Assembly: GCA_036481345.1 (NCBI GenBank)
Contig: JAZGHU010000022.1
Coordinates: forward strand, 1-21,187
Origin: JAAOYC01 sp036481345
GTDB taxonomy: Archaea > Nanobdellota > Nanobdellia > Woesearchaeales > WJKL01
Reading direction: 5' to 3'
Length of the DNA: 21,187 nucleotides
In this document: positions 7,132-14,145 of the stretch, in pieces
Numbering within the stretch: the first letter of the stretch is position 1
Layout: every line of letters begins with the position of its first letter
Position numbers and translations under genes: made by a program
The notes under the pieces: generated by a model
What the model saw: the letters and a program-made list of their open reading frames with translations, nothing else
Told to the model about the DNA's origin: nothing
The model's database searches: none

Positions 7132-9364
7132 AATCTTTTTTCTTGTAATCTTTTTTGTCGTCATCTAATGTTTCGACGTAACGGCATTTTGGATATGCAT
7201 CACAAGCGATAAAAGAACCATAAACTGATTTTCTAACTTTAAGATGTCCAACTTTACATTTAGGGCATTCTTTTACTAACTTTCCTGATTCAATGTCTTC
7301 CATTTCTTTTAGTTTCTCAGGAGCATATCCCTCTAATTTAGATGGACATTTTGGATTGATGCAGACTTTTTGAGGCTGCTTTCTTCTTTTGATAACTAGG
7401 ATTTTTGGATGATTGCAAACTTCACAGATTTCTTTTGCTGGCTTAGATAAAGCATTAGCTGGAAGAGAGAAAGTTGTTTTACAATCTGGATATTTATTGC
7501 AAGCAATAAACATTCCGAATTTTCCTCTTCTAATCTGTAAAAGTCCATCTTTACAATTTTGACAAGGACCTAGAGTTGATAAGTCATCTCTTGTTTCTTT
7601 ATGAGCAACAGATAATTCTTTACCTATTTCTTTTTCTTCTTTTCTAAATTGGTCCATGATTTTGTTAAGGATTTCCTTAGCTTCAGAAATAACATCTTCA
7701 GAAGTTTTCTTTCCAGATCTAATTTCTTCCATTTCTACTTCAAAATGTTTTGTAAGTTCTTGATCTATAATTCTAGGATTATGTTTTTCTAATGTTGATA
7801 TTGTTCTCATTCCTAATCCTGTTGCTTCAATTGGTTTTCCTCCAATGTAATCTCTTTGGAATAATGTATCTACAATAGAAGCTCTTGTTGCTTTTGTTCC
7901 TAATCCTCTTTTTTCTAATTCTTTGATTATAGAAGCATCAGTATATCTTTTTGGAGGTAAAGTTTCTTTATCATGTAATTCAATTTTCTTAACTTTTAAT
8001 TCATCTCCTTTATTTACTGCAGGAAGTTCTTCTTCTTTTGCTGGAGTGAATCTTCCATAAAGTAAATGCCATCCAGGAATAATAGTTGTAGTACCTTTTG
8101 TTAAGAAGATTTCTCCTTTACAAGCTATATTAATATTCATTGTTTCTCTTGTTGCAGGATCTCCAAATGTTGCTAAGAATCTTCTTGTAATTAATTCATA
8201 AATATTCATAACCATTTTATCCTTTAATTTAGGAGTTGTTCCAGTAGGATAAATAGCTGGGTGAGCAGCATCTTCTTTCTTTCCTTCATTAGGTATTAAA
8301 GATGATTTTTTTAATAGAATTTTTGTTTCTTCTGGGAATGCTTTAGATAATGCTTCAATTATTTTTTTAAATCCTAATTTTGCAGGAAGTTTTTGGGATG
8401 ATGTTCTTGGATAAGATATGTATCCTGCTGTATAAAGGTCTTGAGCAATTGCTAATGTGTTTTTTGGAGAGATTCTTAATGTTCTATATGCTTCTATTTG
8501 TAATGAAGTTAAGTCAAATGGATTAGGTGGGGCTTGATTGAATTTTTTCTTTTGAACATCTTTAATTTTTGCTGTTTTTTCTGATTTAATGTTATTATAA
8601 ATAGTAGAAGCTTCATCTTTTTCCCAGAATTTATCTTTTTCATGCCAGGAATCAAGAGTTTGTTTATTTTTTTCTCCTAATAATTGAATTTGCCAGTATG
8701 GGGCTGGCTTGAAAGCTTGAATTTCTTTTTCTTTATCTACAATTAGCTTTAAAGTAGGCCCTTGTACACGGCCAGAAGACATTAGTTTGAACATTCCTGC
8801 TGTTTTTATTGCAGCTGTTAAAGCACGAGAAGTATTAATTCCATAAAACCAATCTAGTTTATGCCTTGTTTCTCCTGCATTTGCCTGTCCCCAATCCAAT
8901 GTTTTTGATTTTTTTTCATATGCTTCAATCAAATCTTCTTTTGTTAAAGTAGAGAATTTCATCCTGCTTGCATCTTTTTTTCCACAAGCAAATCTTACTA
9001 CGTTTAATCCAATAACTTCTCCTTCAATATCATAGTCTGTTGCAACTGTAAATTCATCTGCGCCTTTTGCTAATTTTTTAATAGAAGCTAGATATTGTTT
9101 TGTAAATTTTGCAGCTTTATTAATATCTGCAGAGGGTTTCCATTCTATATCATAAATAGGATAAGTCCATCCATTTTTCTTTTTTTCAGCTAGCCCGTAT
9201 AAGTGACCTACTGCACAAGTTACGATTATTTCTTTTCCATCATGAGTTAGACGGTAAAAAGGAATTTTCCTCATGTAAACTTCTTTTGTTGCTTTAGTGT
9301 CTGCAAGAGCATCTGCTATTTTTTTTGCTGCTGCAGGCTTTTCTGTGATGATTAATTCGTACAT
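7109..9364 (-). CDS. topA: DNA topoisomerase I (type IA)
   Basis: A 751-residue type IA topoisomerase. The N-terminal TOPRIM domain has E8 (IITEKPAAAKK) and the acidic triad D110/D112/E114 in DYDIEGE, which is the archaeal variant of DxDREGE. SGRVQGPTL is at 197-205 and the catalytic tyrosine is Y318 in GYISYPRTSSQ. The C-terminus carries three Cys4 elements, two of the usual topoisomerase zinc-ribbon type (CQNC...CNKYPDC and CPKC...CDAYPKC) around a CEVC...CINPKC one, then a Lys-rich tail. It relaxes negative supercoils by single-strand passage. No helicase domain is present, so it is not reverse gyrase. It is leaderless from a TATA shared with the divergent NurA gene. Confidence 0.95.
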   Translation of the reverse strand: MYELIITEKPAAAKKIADALADTKATKEVYMRKIPFYRLTHDGKEIIVTCAVGHLYGLAEKKKNGWTYPIYDIEWKPSADINKAAKFTKQYLASIKKLAKGADEFTVATDYDIEGEVIGLNVVRFACGKKDASRMKFSTLTKEDLIEAYEKKSKTLDWGQANAGETRHKLDWFYGINTSRALTAAIKTAGMFKLMSSGRVQGPTLKLIVDKEKEIQAFKPAPYWQIQLLGEKNKQTLDSWHEKDKFWEKDEASTIYNNIKSEKTAKIKDVQKKKFNQAPPNPFDLTSLQIEAYRTLRISPKNTLAIAQDLYTAGYISYPRTSSQKLPAKLGFKKIIEALSKAFPEETKILLKKSSLIPNEGKKEDAAHPAIYPTGTTPKLKDKMVMNIYELITRRFLATFGDPATRETMNINIACKGEIFLTKGTTTIIPGWHLLYGRFTPAKEEELPAVNKGDELKVKKIELHDKETLPPKRYTDASIIKELEKRGLGTKATRASIVDTLFQRDYIGGKPIEATGLGMRTISTLEKHNPRIIDQELTKHFEVEMEEIRSGKKTSEDVISEAKEILNKIMDQFRKEEKEIGKELSVAHKETRDDLSTLGPCQNCKDGLLQIRRGKFGMFIACNKYPDCKTTFSLPANALSKPAKEICEVCNHPKILVIKRRKQPQKVCINPKCPSKLEGYAPEKLKEMEDIESGKLVKECPKCKVGHLKVRKSVYGSFIACDAYPKCRYVETLDDDKKDYKKKDFKKKKSS

Positions 9365-9382
9365 AGATTTTGCGGAGTGATA

Positions 9383-9395
9383 AAATATTTAAAAA
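9383..9395. promoter_or_regulatory. Shared bidirectional TATA box, topA / nurA
   Basis: The 56-bp gap holds one AT block, AAATATTTAAAAA. Read on the minus strand, TTTAAATA is centred about 25 bp from the topA ATG; read on the plus strand, TTTAAAAA is about 29 bp from the nurA ATG. Both mRNAs would be leaderless. No second TATA fits either gene. Confidence 0.6.
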
Positions 9396-9420
9396 CCTTT
9401 GCTTTTAGCTAATTTTAAGG

Positions 9421-10335
9421 ATGGTTAAAGAGATTTTTTCAAAGATCATTGATTCTATAGAAAATAAAGTTTTGAGCAAAGAAATTTCAATAGATGAAAG
9501 TAGATTTGTCGACGTGAAATCAGTTGGAGAAGGAAGAATTGCTTTTGTCGATGGCGGACAGGCAGAACTGCTAAAAGCAGCTAATTTTTCCCTGCAGTTC
9601 ATCAGGGTTGCTGGATTGATTTTTGAGGATAATAAGAAAAAAGAGTCAATTGTTGAAGAATTTTTTGTTTTGATCAGTATGAATGGAGATGAGTATGAAA
9701 CTGAAGTTTTTACAGTCAAAGGAAAGGGAGTTGAGGGAATTAAAATCAATAGTTTTGATGAAACAATCAGAGAAGGAAAAGAAAGAGCTTCAATTAGTAA
9801 AGTAGGAGGAATAATCAGAAGGTTTGCTGAGATTGATCTGGCTGGCAGAATTGATTCTAATAAAGTTGTTTTAGATGGGAGTTTGAAGACAATGATAAAA
9901 GGAGAGGATGAAAGGATGAAGGGATTGCTTGAAAAAGACAAAGTTATTGCAGCTTTGGCAAAAACAAGCAAATTAGTAGAAGATGGAGAATGTATTTTGA
10001 GTCAATTGAAGAAAGAAGGAGAGTGGTATTATAATATTGGAGAAAGTTTTGTTGTTAAACTGAATAGAAATAGCAATTATGTTTTTGAATTTGATATTAA
10101 TAATAAAGAAAAGGTTGATGAAGTTTTAGGAATGTTAAGAGCAAATGCAAATGATGCTGTTTTTCCTGGTTATCCTTATGGTCTAGTTATGGTTGATAAG
10201 ATAGCAAGAATAAGTAATGAAGAAAAAGATTATTTATTAACAATATTTAAATCTCAAGCTGGAAAAAAGTGGGAAAAGATTTCTAGAAGTTTGAATATGC
10301 TTAATGCACATGAAATTCTTGATAATATATCTTAA
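9421..10335 (+). CDS. nurA: NurA-domain nuclease
   Basis: A 304-residue protein with the NurA layout: IAFVDGG with D44, VVLDGSL with D152, a VIAALAKTSKL segment at about 174-184, and near the end FPGYPYGLVMVDKIARIS followed by a C-terminal HEILDN. In Archaea, NurA is a 5'-3' nuclease that works with the HerA helicase and Mre11-Rad50 in end resection at double-strand breaks. None of these partners is in the window. The predicted mRNA is leaderless from a TATA shared with topA. AAGG just before ATG is too close to act as SD. The family is divergent, so the call is good but not certain. Confidence 0.82.
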   Translation: MVKEIFSKIIDSIENKVLSKEISIDESRFVDVKSVGEGRIAFVDGGQAELLKAANFSLQFIRVAGLIFEDNKKKESIVEEFFVLISMNGDEYETEVFTVKGKGVEGIKINSFDETIREGKERASISKVGGIIRRFAEIDLAGRIDSNKVVLDGSLKTMIKGEDERMKGLLEKDKVIAALAKTSKLVEDGECILSQLKKEGEWYYNIGESFVVKLNRNSNYVFEFDINNKEKVDEVLGMLRANANDAVFPGYPYGLVMVDKIARISNEEKDYLLTIFKSQAGKKWEKISRSLNMLNAHEILDNIS

Positions 10336-10346
10336 TTGACGATATA

Positions 10347-10404
10347 TTTAAATAGTTGTATCTCTGAAATATGCTTGAGACTGGCCAGTTTTGATTTGAG
10401 TCTC
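10347..10404 (+). promoter_or_regulatory. Promoter and 5'-terminal hairpin of the first 4-TM protein gene
   Basis: TTTAAATA at 10347-10354 predicts a transcription start near 10377. GAGACT at 10377-10382 pairs with AGTCTC at 10399-10404, so the mRNA would begin with a hairpin. The loop side contains the palindrome CTGGCCAG. The remaining leader is AT-rich and ends in the SD GGAGAGGTG (10424-10432). This is one of the few long leaders in the window. Confidence 0.5.
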
Positions 10405-10437
10405 GATTTTTTTAAAAAAAATAGGAGAGGTGTAAAC

Positions 10438-10797
10438 ATGGCAAGCGCAGTAGGAAAATGGGCATTTATTATCGGTGCTCTATTAGCAGTTCTTATGGGA
10501 ATCCTTGAAGGTGTAGGACAAGCTCTAGGTACTAATTTATGGCTAGTATTATTACTATTAGTATTAGGTCTTATCATTGGATTTGTAAATATAGCTGCTA
10601 AAGAAGTTCAGCCATTTTTGGTAGCATCTATTGCAGTACTAGTAACAGCAGGAGCAGCAGCATTAGTTAATGCTAATACGTTGTTTAGTCCACTAGGAGA
10701 TATCTTAGTAGCTGTTGTTAGAGATGTGGTATTAGTAGTTGCGCCAGCAGCATTAGTTGTTGGACTAAGAGCGGTTTATGGATTTGCTGCTGAGTAA
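10438..10797 (+). CDS. Small four-helix membrane protein, paralogue A
   Basis: 119 residues from ATG 10438, chosen because GGAGAGGTG lies 5 nt upstream; an earlier in-frame start would lie over the promoter. Four hydrophobic segments are visible, at about residues 7-22, 32-52, 58-80 and 88-115, with almost no soluble part. No known family is recognised. It shares the layout and several motifs with the next gene (LGLIIGFVNI against LGVVVGLMNV; APAALVVGL against SPAAIVVAL), so the two arose by tandem duplication. Codon choice leans to A-ending codons (gca, gta, cta, tta) more than the neighbours, as can happen in highly expressed genes. A long T-run follows the stop. Confidence 0.85.
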   Translation: MASAVGKWAFIIGALLAVLMGILEGVGQALGTNLWLVLLLLVLGLIIGFVNIAAKEVQPFLVASIAVLVTAGAAALVNANTLFSPLGDILVAVVRDVVLVVAPAALVVGLRAVYGFAAE

Positions 10798-10805
10798 GCA
10801 GTAAA

Positions 10806-10838
10806 TTTTTTTTTCTTTTTTATTTATTCTATTTTTTT
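10806..10838 (+). terminator. T-run terminator after paralogue A
   Basis: Nine T at 10806-10814, then a second run of T5 and T7 blocks up to 10838, with no strong hairpin. Oligo-T alone is a known archaeal termination signal. It separates the two membrane-protein genes into distinct transcripts. Confidence 0.6.
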
Positions 10839-10846
10839 GAGAAAAG

Positions 10847-10898
10847 CTTAAATAGAAGTATTCTGTAGAATAACCTATTCTAATCATAAAAGAGGTGA
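10847..10898 (+). promoter_or_regulatory. Promoter with TATTCT inverted repeat upstream of paralogue B
   Basis: CTTAAATA at 10847-10854 is the TATA box, with a start predicted near 10877. Between them lies TATTCT-GT-AGAATA (10859-10872), followed after three bases by a third TATTCT (10876-10881). This arrangement could be a repressor operator over the start site. SD GAGGTGA is at 10892-10898. Operator role is inference. Confidence 0.5.
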
Positions 10899-10903
10899 AT
10901 TAG

Positions 10904-11257
10904 ATGGCTAAAAAGAAGAAACAGGATGATATGAAGAAAGCAGGACATTATTCTTTTATTGCTGGTATTGTTCTAGCTGTTTTGATTGCATTTATTCCTC
11001 AGCTTAGGGGAGAAATTGCTATATGGATATTAGTTATATTAGGAGTAGTTGTAGGATTGATGAATGTAACAGGAGAGGAAACAACTAAATTCTTAGTGGC
11101 CGTATTGGCTTTGATGATTGCTAGCTCTGTAAGTTATCAGTCTCTTCTTACAATCTGGATTGGATTAGCAACAATACTAGGAAATATAATCGTCTTTGTG
11201 AGTCCTGCTGCAATTGTAGTTGCATTAAAGACAGTAGTTGCATTAGCACAAGATTAA
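10904..11257 (+). CDS. Small four-helix membrane protein, paralogue B
   Basis: 117 residues, start ATG 10904 with GAGGTGA 5 nt upstream. A basic N-terminus (MAKKKKQDDMKKAGH) precedes four hydrophobic segments at about 17-32, 37-56, 62-78 and 83-113. The positive N-terminus suggests it faces the cytoplasm, giving an even-helix hairpin topology. Similar to the upstream gene in helix spacing and in the G-x-N and PAA-VV motifs. Function is unknown. Each paralogue has its own promoter and terminator, so they can be regulated separately. A strong hairpin terminator follows. Confidence 0.85.
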   Translation: MAKKKKQDDMKKAGHYSFIAGIVLAVLIAFIPQLRGEIAIWILVILGVVVGLMNVTGEETTKFLVAVLALMIASSVSYQSLLTIWIGLATILGNIIVFVSPAAIVVALKTVVALAQD

Positions 11258-11265
11258 ACAATAAA

Positions 11266-11316
11266 GTTGAGTCAAGCTCAACATACTTCAAGGGAACCTT
11301 GAAGTTTCTTTTTTTT
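11266..11316 (+). terminator. Double hairpin plus T-run terminator
   Basis: GTTGAG/CTCAAC (11266-11271 and 11277-11282, 5-nt loop) is followed by a perfect 9-bp stem ACTTCAAGG/CCTTGAAGT (11285-11293 and 11297-11305) with loop GAA, then TTCTTTTTTTT. This looks like a bacterial intrinsic terminator, notable in an archaeal context. Confidence 0.75.
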
Positions 11317-11340
11317 ATTTTTTAATTATGGAGAAGAAGC

Positions 11341-12129
11341 ATGAAAAGAATAAATATTAAAAAGTTATTTACAGACAATAAAACATTAATGCTTGCTTAT
11401 GATCAAGGACTAGAACATGGTCCTATTGATCTAGATGAGCGTAATGTTGATCCTAATTATGTAATTTATATTGCAATCCATGGAAATTATAATGCTTTTA
11501 TCTGTACTAAAGGTGTTGCTGAAAAGTATCATGAAAATTATCATAAAAAGATTCCATTGGTTGTTAAGTTAAATGGAAAAACTAGTTTAAGCAGAGGATT
11601 TCCTATTGGAAATCAAATTTGTTCTGTTAAAAAAGCTGTTGACCTTGGAGCTAGTGCTGTTGGATATGTTATCTATGTTGGAAGTCCTTTAGAACCTGAA
11701 ATTTTTGAGAATTTCTCTAAATTACAAGAAGAGGCTCATGATTATGGGTTGCCAGTTATTGCTTGGATGTATCCAAGAGGAAGATATGTTACAGATGAGA
11801 TGAATACATCAATATTAGCTTATTCTGCAAGAGCTGGATTAGAATTAGGTGCTGATTTACTTAAAATAAAATATAATGAAAAGCCAGAAGATTATAAATG
11901 GGTTGTGAAATGTGCTGGAAAAGTACCTATTGCTGTTGCTGGGGGTCCTAAACTTCCTGACAAACAAAATTTAGAAAGGATTAAAGATATAATGGCAACC
12001 GGTACTTCTGGAATGGCAATTGGAAGAAATGTTTGGCAGCATGAAAGCCCTATGAAGATGACTGCTGCAATTAGAAGTATAATTTTCAATGATGCTTCTG
12101 TTGAAGAAGCTATAGAGTTCTTGAAATAA
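11341..12129 (+). CDS. fba: Archaeal-type class I fructose-1,6-bisphosphate aldolase
   Basis: A 262-residue TIM-barrel enzyme of the DhnA/FbaB type. It shows the AYDQGLEHGP motif at 19-28, WMYPRG at 142-147 with the catalytic tyrosine, and ADLLKIKY at 171-178 where the Schiff-base lysine is K175 or K177. AVAGGPK and SGMAIGRN near the end form the phosphate-binding loops. It interconverts fructose-1,6-bisphosphate with dihydroxyacetone phosphate and glyceraldehyde-3-phosphate in glycolysis/gluconeogenesis. 2-amino-3,7-dideoxy-D-threo-hept-6-ulosonate synthase is a relative, but no aromatic-pathway genes are nearby. SD GGAG lies 7 nt upstream. The start region overlaps the T-run of the preceding terminator, so its promoter is unclear. 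Confidence 0.92.
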   Translation: MKRINIKKLFTDNKTLMLAYDQGLEHGPIDLDERNVDPNYVIYIAIHGNYNAFICTKGVAEKYHENYHKKIPLVVKLNGKTSLSRGFPIGNQICSVKKAVDLGASAVGYVIYVGSPLEPEIFENFSKLQEEAHDYGLPVIAWMYPRGRYVTDEMNTSILAYSARAGLELGADLLKIKYNEKPEDYKWVVKCAGKVPIAVAGGPKLPDKQNLERIKDIMATGTSGMAIGRNVWQHESPMKMTAAIRSIIFNDASVEEAIEFLK

Positions 12130-12131
12130 AA

Positions 12132-12141
12132 CATTTATATA
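12132..12141 (+). promoter_or_regulatory. TATA element of the small exporter gene
   Basis: CATTTATATA is centred about 27 bp from ATG 12164, which supports that ATG over the in-frame TTG at 12152 and predicts a leaderless mRNA. Confidence 0.5.
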
Positions 12142-12163
12142 TGAGTGCATATTGTATAATTCT

Positions 12164-12640
12164 ATGCTTGAAGAAATAATAATATTAATATTGATGACTT
12201 GGGCTCCTTTTCTAGAATTAAGGGCAAGTATACCTTATGGTATTTTTGTATTAGGGATGAATTGGATATTGGTGTTTTTTGTCTGTGTTGTTGCTAATCT
12301 GTTGTTAGTTCCTTTGGTGTGGTTTTTTTTGCATCATATTTTAAACCTGTTTCTGAAGATAAAATCTGTTGATAAAGTATATAAGAAAATGGTTATAAAA
12401 ACCCAGAAAAAAGTAAAGCCATACATTAAAAAATATGGGCATATAGGATTAGCATTATTTATTGGGGTTCCTTTTCCTGGTTCTGGAGTGATTTCAGGAG
12501 GATTAGGGGCTTATTTGCTTGGATTTGAATTTAAAGATTATTTGATTGCTTCTATTATAGGGGTGTTGATTGCAGGAATTATTATAACTTTGATTAGTTT
12601 ATTTGGTAATGGTATTTGGAGTGTTTTTATTAAGGTGTAA
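12164..12640 (+). CDS. Small multidrug-export family membrane protein (COG2426-like)
   Basis: 158 residues from ATG 12164. The protein has about four to five helices and the motifs of the putative small multidrug export family: APFLELRASIPYGI near the start and VPFPGSGVISGGLGAYLLG at about 104-122. The P-x-PG-x-G pattern resembles DedA/VTT-type re-entrant loops. The drug-export label comes from the family name and is weakly supported; the substrate is unknown. The stop overlaps the next start as TAATG, so it is coupled to the lipid kinase gene. It may act on lipid carriers with that neighbour, which is inference. Confidence 0.8.
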   Translation: MLEEIIILILMTWAPFLELRASIPYGIFVLGMNWILVFFVCVVANLLLVPLVWFFLHHILNLFLKIKSVDKVYKKMVIKTQKKVKPYIKKYGHIGLALFIGVPFPGSGVISGGLGAYLLGFEFKDYLIASIIGVLIAGIIITLISLFGNGIWSVFIKV

Positions 12641-13230
12641 TGATGTTATCTGCATTAGAAAATAGAAGACAAATAGTGCATCTTTTAGGAGGTGTACTTT
12701 ATGTTGTACTGATTTATTTTGACATATTAACTGTTTATGTTGCTGCAGCCTTAATAGGAGCATATATTTTACTTTCTTTGATTTTCAAAAAATATAAAAT
12801 TCCTATCTTATATGATATTTTGAAACAGCTGGATAGACCAAAAGATCTAAAGACTTTTCCTATCAAAGGAAATGTTTGGTATGCTGTTGGAGTTTTTATT
12901 TCATTGCTGATATTTCCAAAGGATGTTGCAATGGCTAGTTTGATTATATTAGCTTTAGGAGATTCTATTGCTCCTTTGATTGGACAATATGGCAAGTTAA
13001 AACACCCATTTAATAAGAAAAAATACATTGAAGGAAGTATTGCTGGAGCAATTGCCGGATTTTTAGGAGCTTTGATTTTTGTAAGTTGGTATGTGGCATT
13101 GCCGGCAGCTGTTGCTGCTATGATTGCAGAAGGTGTTGGGCTGAAAGTTGGAAGAAAGCCTGTTGATGATAATATTATAATACCTTTTGTTGCTGGTGTT
13201 GTTATCTTATTTTTGAGGATGTTGATATGA
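12640..13230 (+). CDS. CTP-dependent lipid kinase family protein (Sec59/Dgk1/cytidylyltransferase superfamily)
   Basis: A 196-residue membrane protein with about six helices. Hallmarks are RRQIVHLLGG at 9-18, LDRPKD at 64-69, KGNVWY at 76-81, ALGDSIAPLIG at 105-115, KYIEGSIAG at 128-136 and DDNIIIPFVAG near the end. This pattern is shared by dolichol kinase, CTP-dependent diacylglycerol kinase and phytol kinase. In Archaea it may phosphorylate a polyprenol or archaeal diether precursor in the membrane; the exact substrate is not visible. It overlaps the gene before by one base and the 33-codon ORF after it by ATGA. ATG 12643 is an alternative start. Confidence 0.85.
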   Translation: MMLSALENRRQIVHLLGGVLYVVLIYFDILTVYVAAALIGAYILLSLIFKKYKIPILYDILKQLDRPKDLKTFPIKGNVWYAVGVFISLLIFPKDVAMASLIILALGDSIAPLIGQYGKLKHPFNKKKYIEGSIAGAIAGFLGALIFVSWYVALPAAVAAMIAEGVGLKVGRKPVDDNIIIPFVAGVVILFLRMLI

Positions 13231-13328
13231 AACTAAAGAAATTAGCTACGCAACAAAGAATGGCAAAGCCATTCAAGGTTTTGGTGAATCAAAACTTTCA
13301 GACTTTCATTTTTGGAGGTCAAAAATGA
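13227..13328 (+). CDS. 33-residue ORF linking two genes, possible leader peptide
   Basis: ATG 13227 overlaps the kinase stop (ATGA 13227-13230), and the TGA stop overlaps the next gene's ATG (ATGA 13325-13328). The peptide starts MKLKKLATQQRMAKP, is basic and ends FIFGGQK; no family is recognised. GAGG at 13215-13218 is a possible SD. Double ATGA coupling with no frame break strongly suggests that ribosomes pass through it. Its last nine or so codons form the left arm and loop of a perfect hairpin that encloses the start of the phosphoesterase gene, so its translation would open that hairpin. It may be a true small protein or a cis-acting leader. Confidence 0.6.
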   Translation: MKLKKLATQQRMAKPFKVLVNQNFQTFIFGGQK

Positions 13329-13333
13329 AAGTC
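13301..13333 (+). promoter_or_regulatory. Perfect 14-bp hairpin holding SD in the loop and ATG in the stem
   Basis: GACTTTCATTTTTG (13301-13314) pairs without mismatch with CAAAAATGAAAGTC (13320-13333); the loop is GAGGT. The phosphoesterase SD GGAGGT (13314-13319) is in the loop and closing pair, and its ATG (13325-13327) is in the right arm. Folding should block initiation unless a ribosome translating the upstream 33-codon ORF melts the stem. Confidence 0.75.
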
Positions 13334-13918
13334 CTAACATTTGTTGATCTGCATGGAAGCAAGGCTGGATTAAGAAGTATTGTTTCTAGAGCAAAAAAAG
13401 GTGATGTTGATGTCATTGTGTGTGCTGGAGATTTTACAATATTTGGGGAAGAGCAAAAAGAAATTCTTTCAAGATTGGATAAGATTGGAAAGCCTGTTTT
13501 GATTATTCCTGGAAATCATGAAGATCCTGAAGAGTTGAGAAAGGACTGCAGAAAGTTTGAGAACTGTAAATATATCCATAAAAGTGCATTTAGATTGAGT
13601 AATTATCTGTTTATTGGTTGGGGTGGCGGTGGATTTAGTTTTAGAGACAAAAGTTTTGAGAAAAATGTCAAAAGATTCAGGAATATGATCAAAGAAAAAG
13701 ATAAAGTTGTTCTTGTGACTCATGCTCCCCCATATAAAACAAAGATTGATGAAATCTATAAAGAGCATGCTGGAAATAAATCTTATAGAAAGTTTATTGA
13801 GAAGTTCAGACCTGTTTTATCTGTTTCTGGACATTTGCATGAATGTATTGGACAGGACAAAATTGGAAAAACCAAAGTTATTAATCCCGGGTATAAGGGA
13901 AAAGTTATAGTGATATAA
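13325..13918 (+). CDS. Calcineurin-like metallophosphoesterase
   Basis: A 197-residue protein with all metallophosphoesterase motifs in order: D8-x-H10 (FVDLHG), G35-D36 (CAGDFT), GNHE at 63-66, H133 (VTHAPP) and GHLH at 169-172. These bind two metal ions. The family includes phosphodiesterases, nucleotidases and protein phosphatases, and the substrate cannot be read from sequence. The gene is coupled to the 33-codon ORF by ATGA and to the next small gene by TAATG, so it lies in the operon with the exporter and lipid kinase. Its start is locked in a hairpin, unlike any other gene in the window. Confidence 0.9.
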   Translation: MKVLTFVDLHGSKAGLRSIVSRAKKGDVDVIVCAGDFTIFGEEQKEILSRLDKIGKPVLIIPGNHEDPEELRKDCRKFENCKYIHKSAFRLSNYLFIGWGGGGFSFRDKSFEKNVKRFRNMIKEKDKVVLVTHAPPYKTKIDEIYKEHAGNKSYRKFIEKFRPVLSVSGHLHECIGQDKIGKTKVINPGYKGKVIVI

Positions 13919-14145
13919 TGGAGTTAGGAAATAGTGCAAGTGTGGATAGAGTAGCATGTAAATTGTATAATCATTTTTGTGCAACTCATAAGGAGTTGTT
14001 TAAAAAAGATAAAAGAGAGTATTGGAGACAAGCAAGAATTTATAAAAATGAAAGAATGAGAGCTTGGAAATATTTTGGAACAGATCCTCTTGCAAATCTT
14101 CCTGTTAAAAAACAAAAAGGTAAATGGACTATTATTGATTCTTAG
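13918..14145 (+). CDS. Unknown small protein
   Basis: 75 residues, family not recognised. The start overlaps the phosphoesterase stop as TAATG, supporting real translation by coupling. The protein is soluble and basic in the middle (KKDKREYWRQARIYKNERMR), with aromatic residues suggesting one or two amphipathic helices; three residues after RMR come two more aromatics (AWKYF). Two cysteines occur in the first third. The 3' end overlaps the convergent TYW1 gene by 14 bp. Confidence 0.7.
   Translation: MELGNSASVDRVACKLYNHFCATHKELFKKDKREYWRQARIYKNERMRAWKYFGTDPLANLPVKKQKGKWTIIDS

Noticed and set aside
9405..9971. Long minus-strand ORF of 188 codons opposite nurA
   Set aside because: Serine- and leucine-rich composition is the mirror of the real gene, with no SD and no recognisable motif; NurA motifs are clear on the other strand.
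10336..10437. N-terminal extension of paralogue A to 10336
   Set aside because: It would run across the TATA box and hairpin leader, and the SD GGAGAGGTG is placed for ATG 10438.
12152..12163. TTG start of the small exporter
   Set aside because: ATG 12164 has the correct TATA distance and begins the conserved part.
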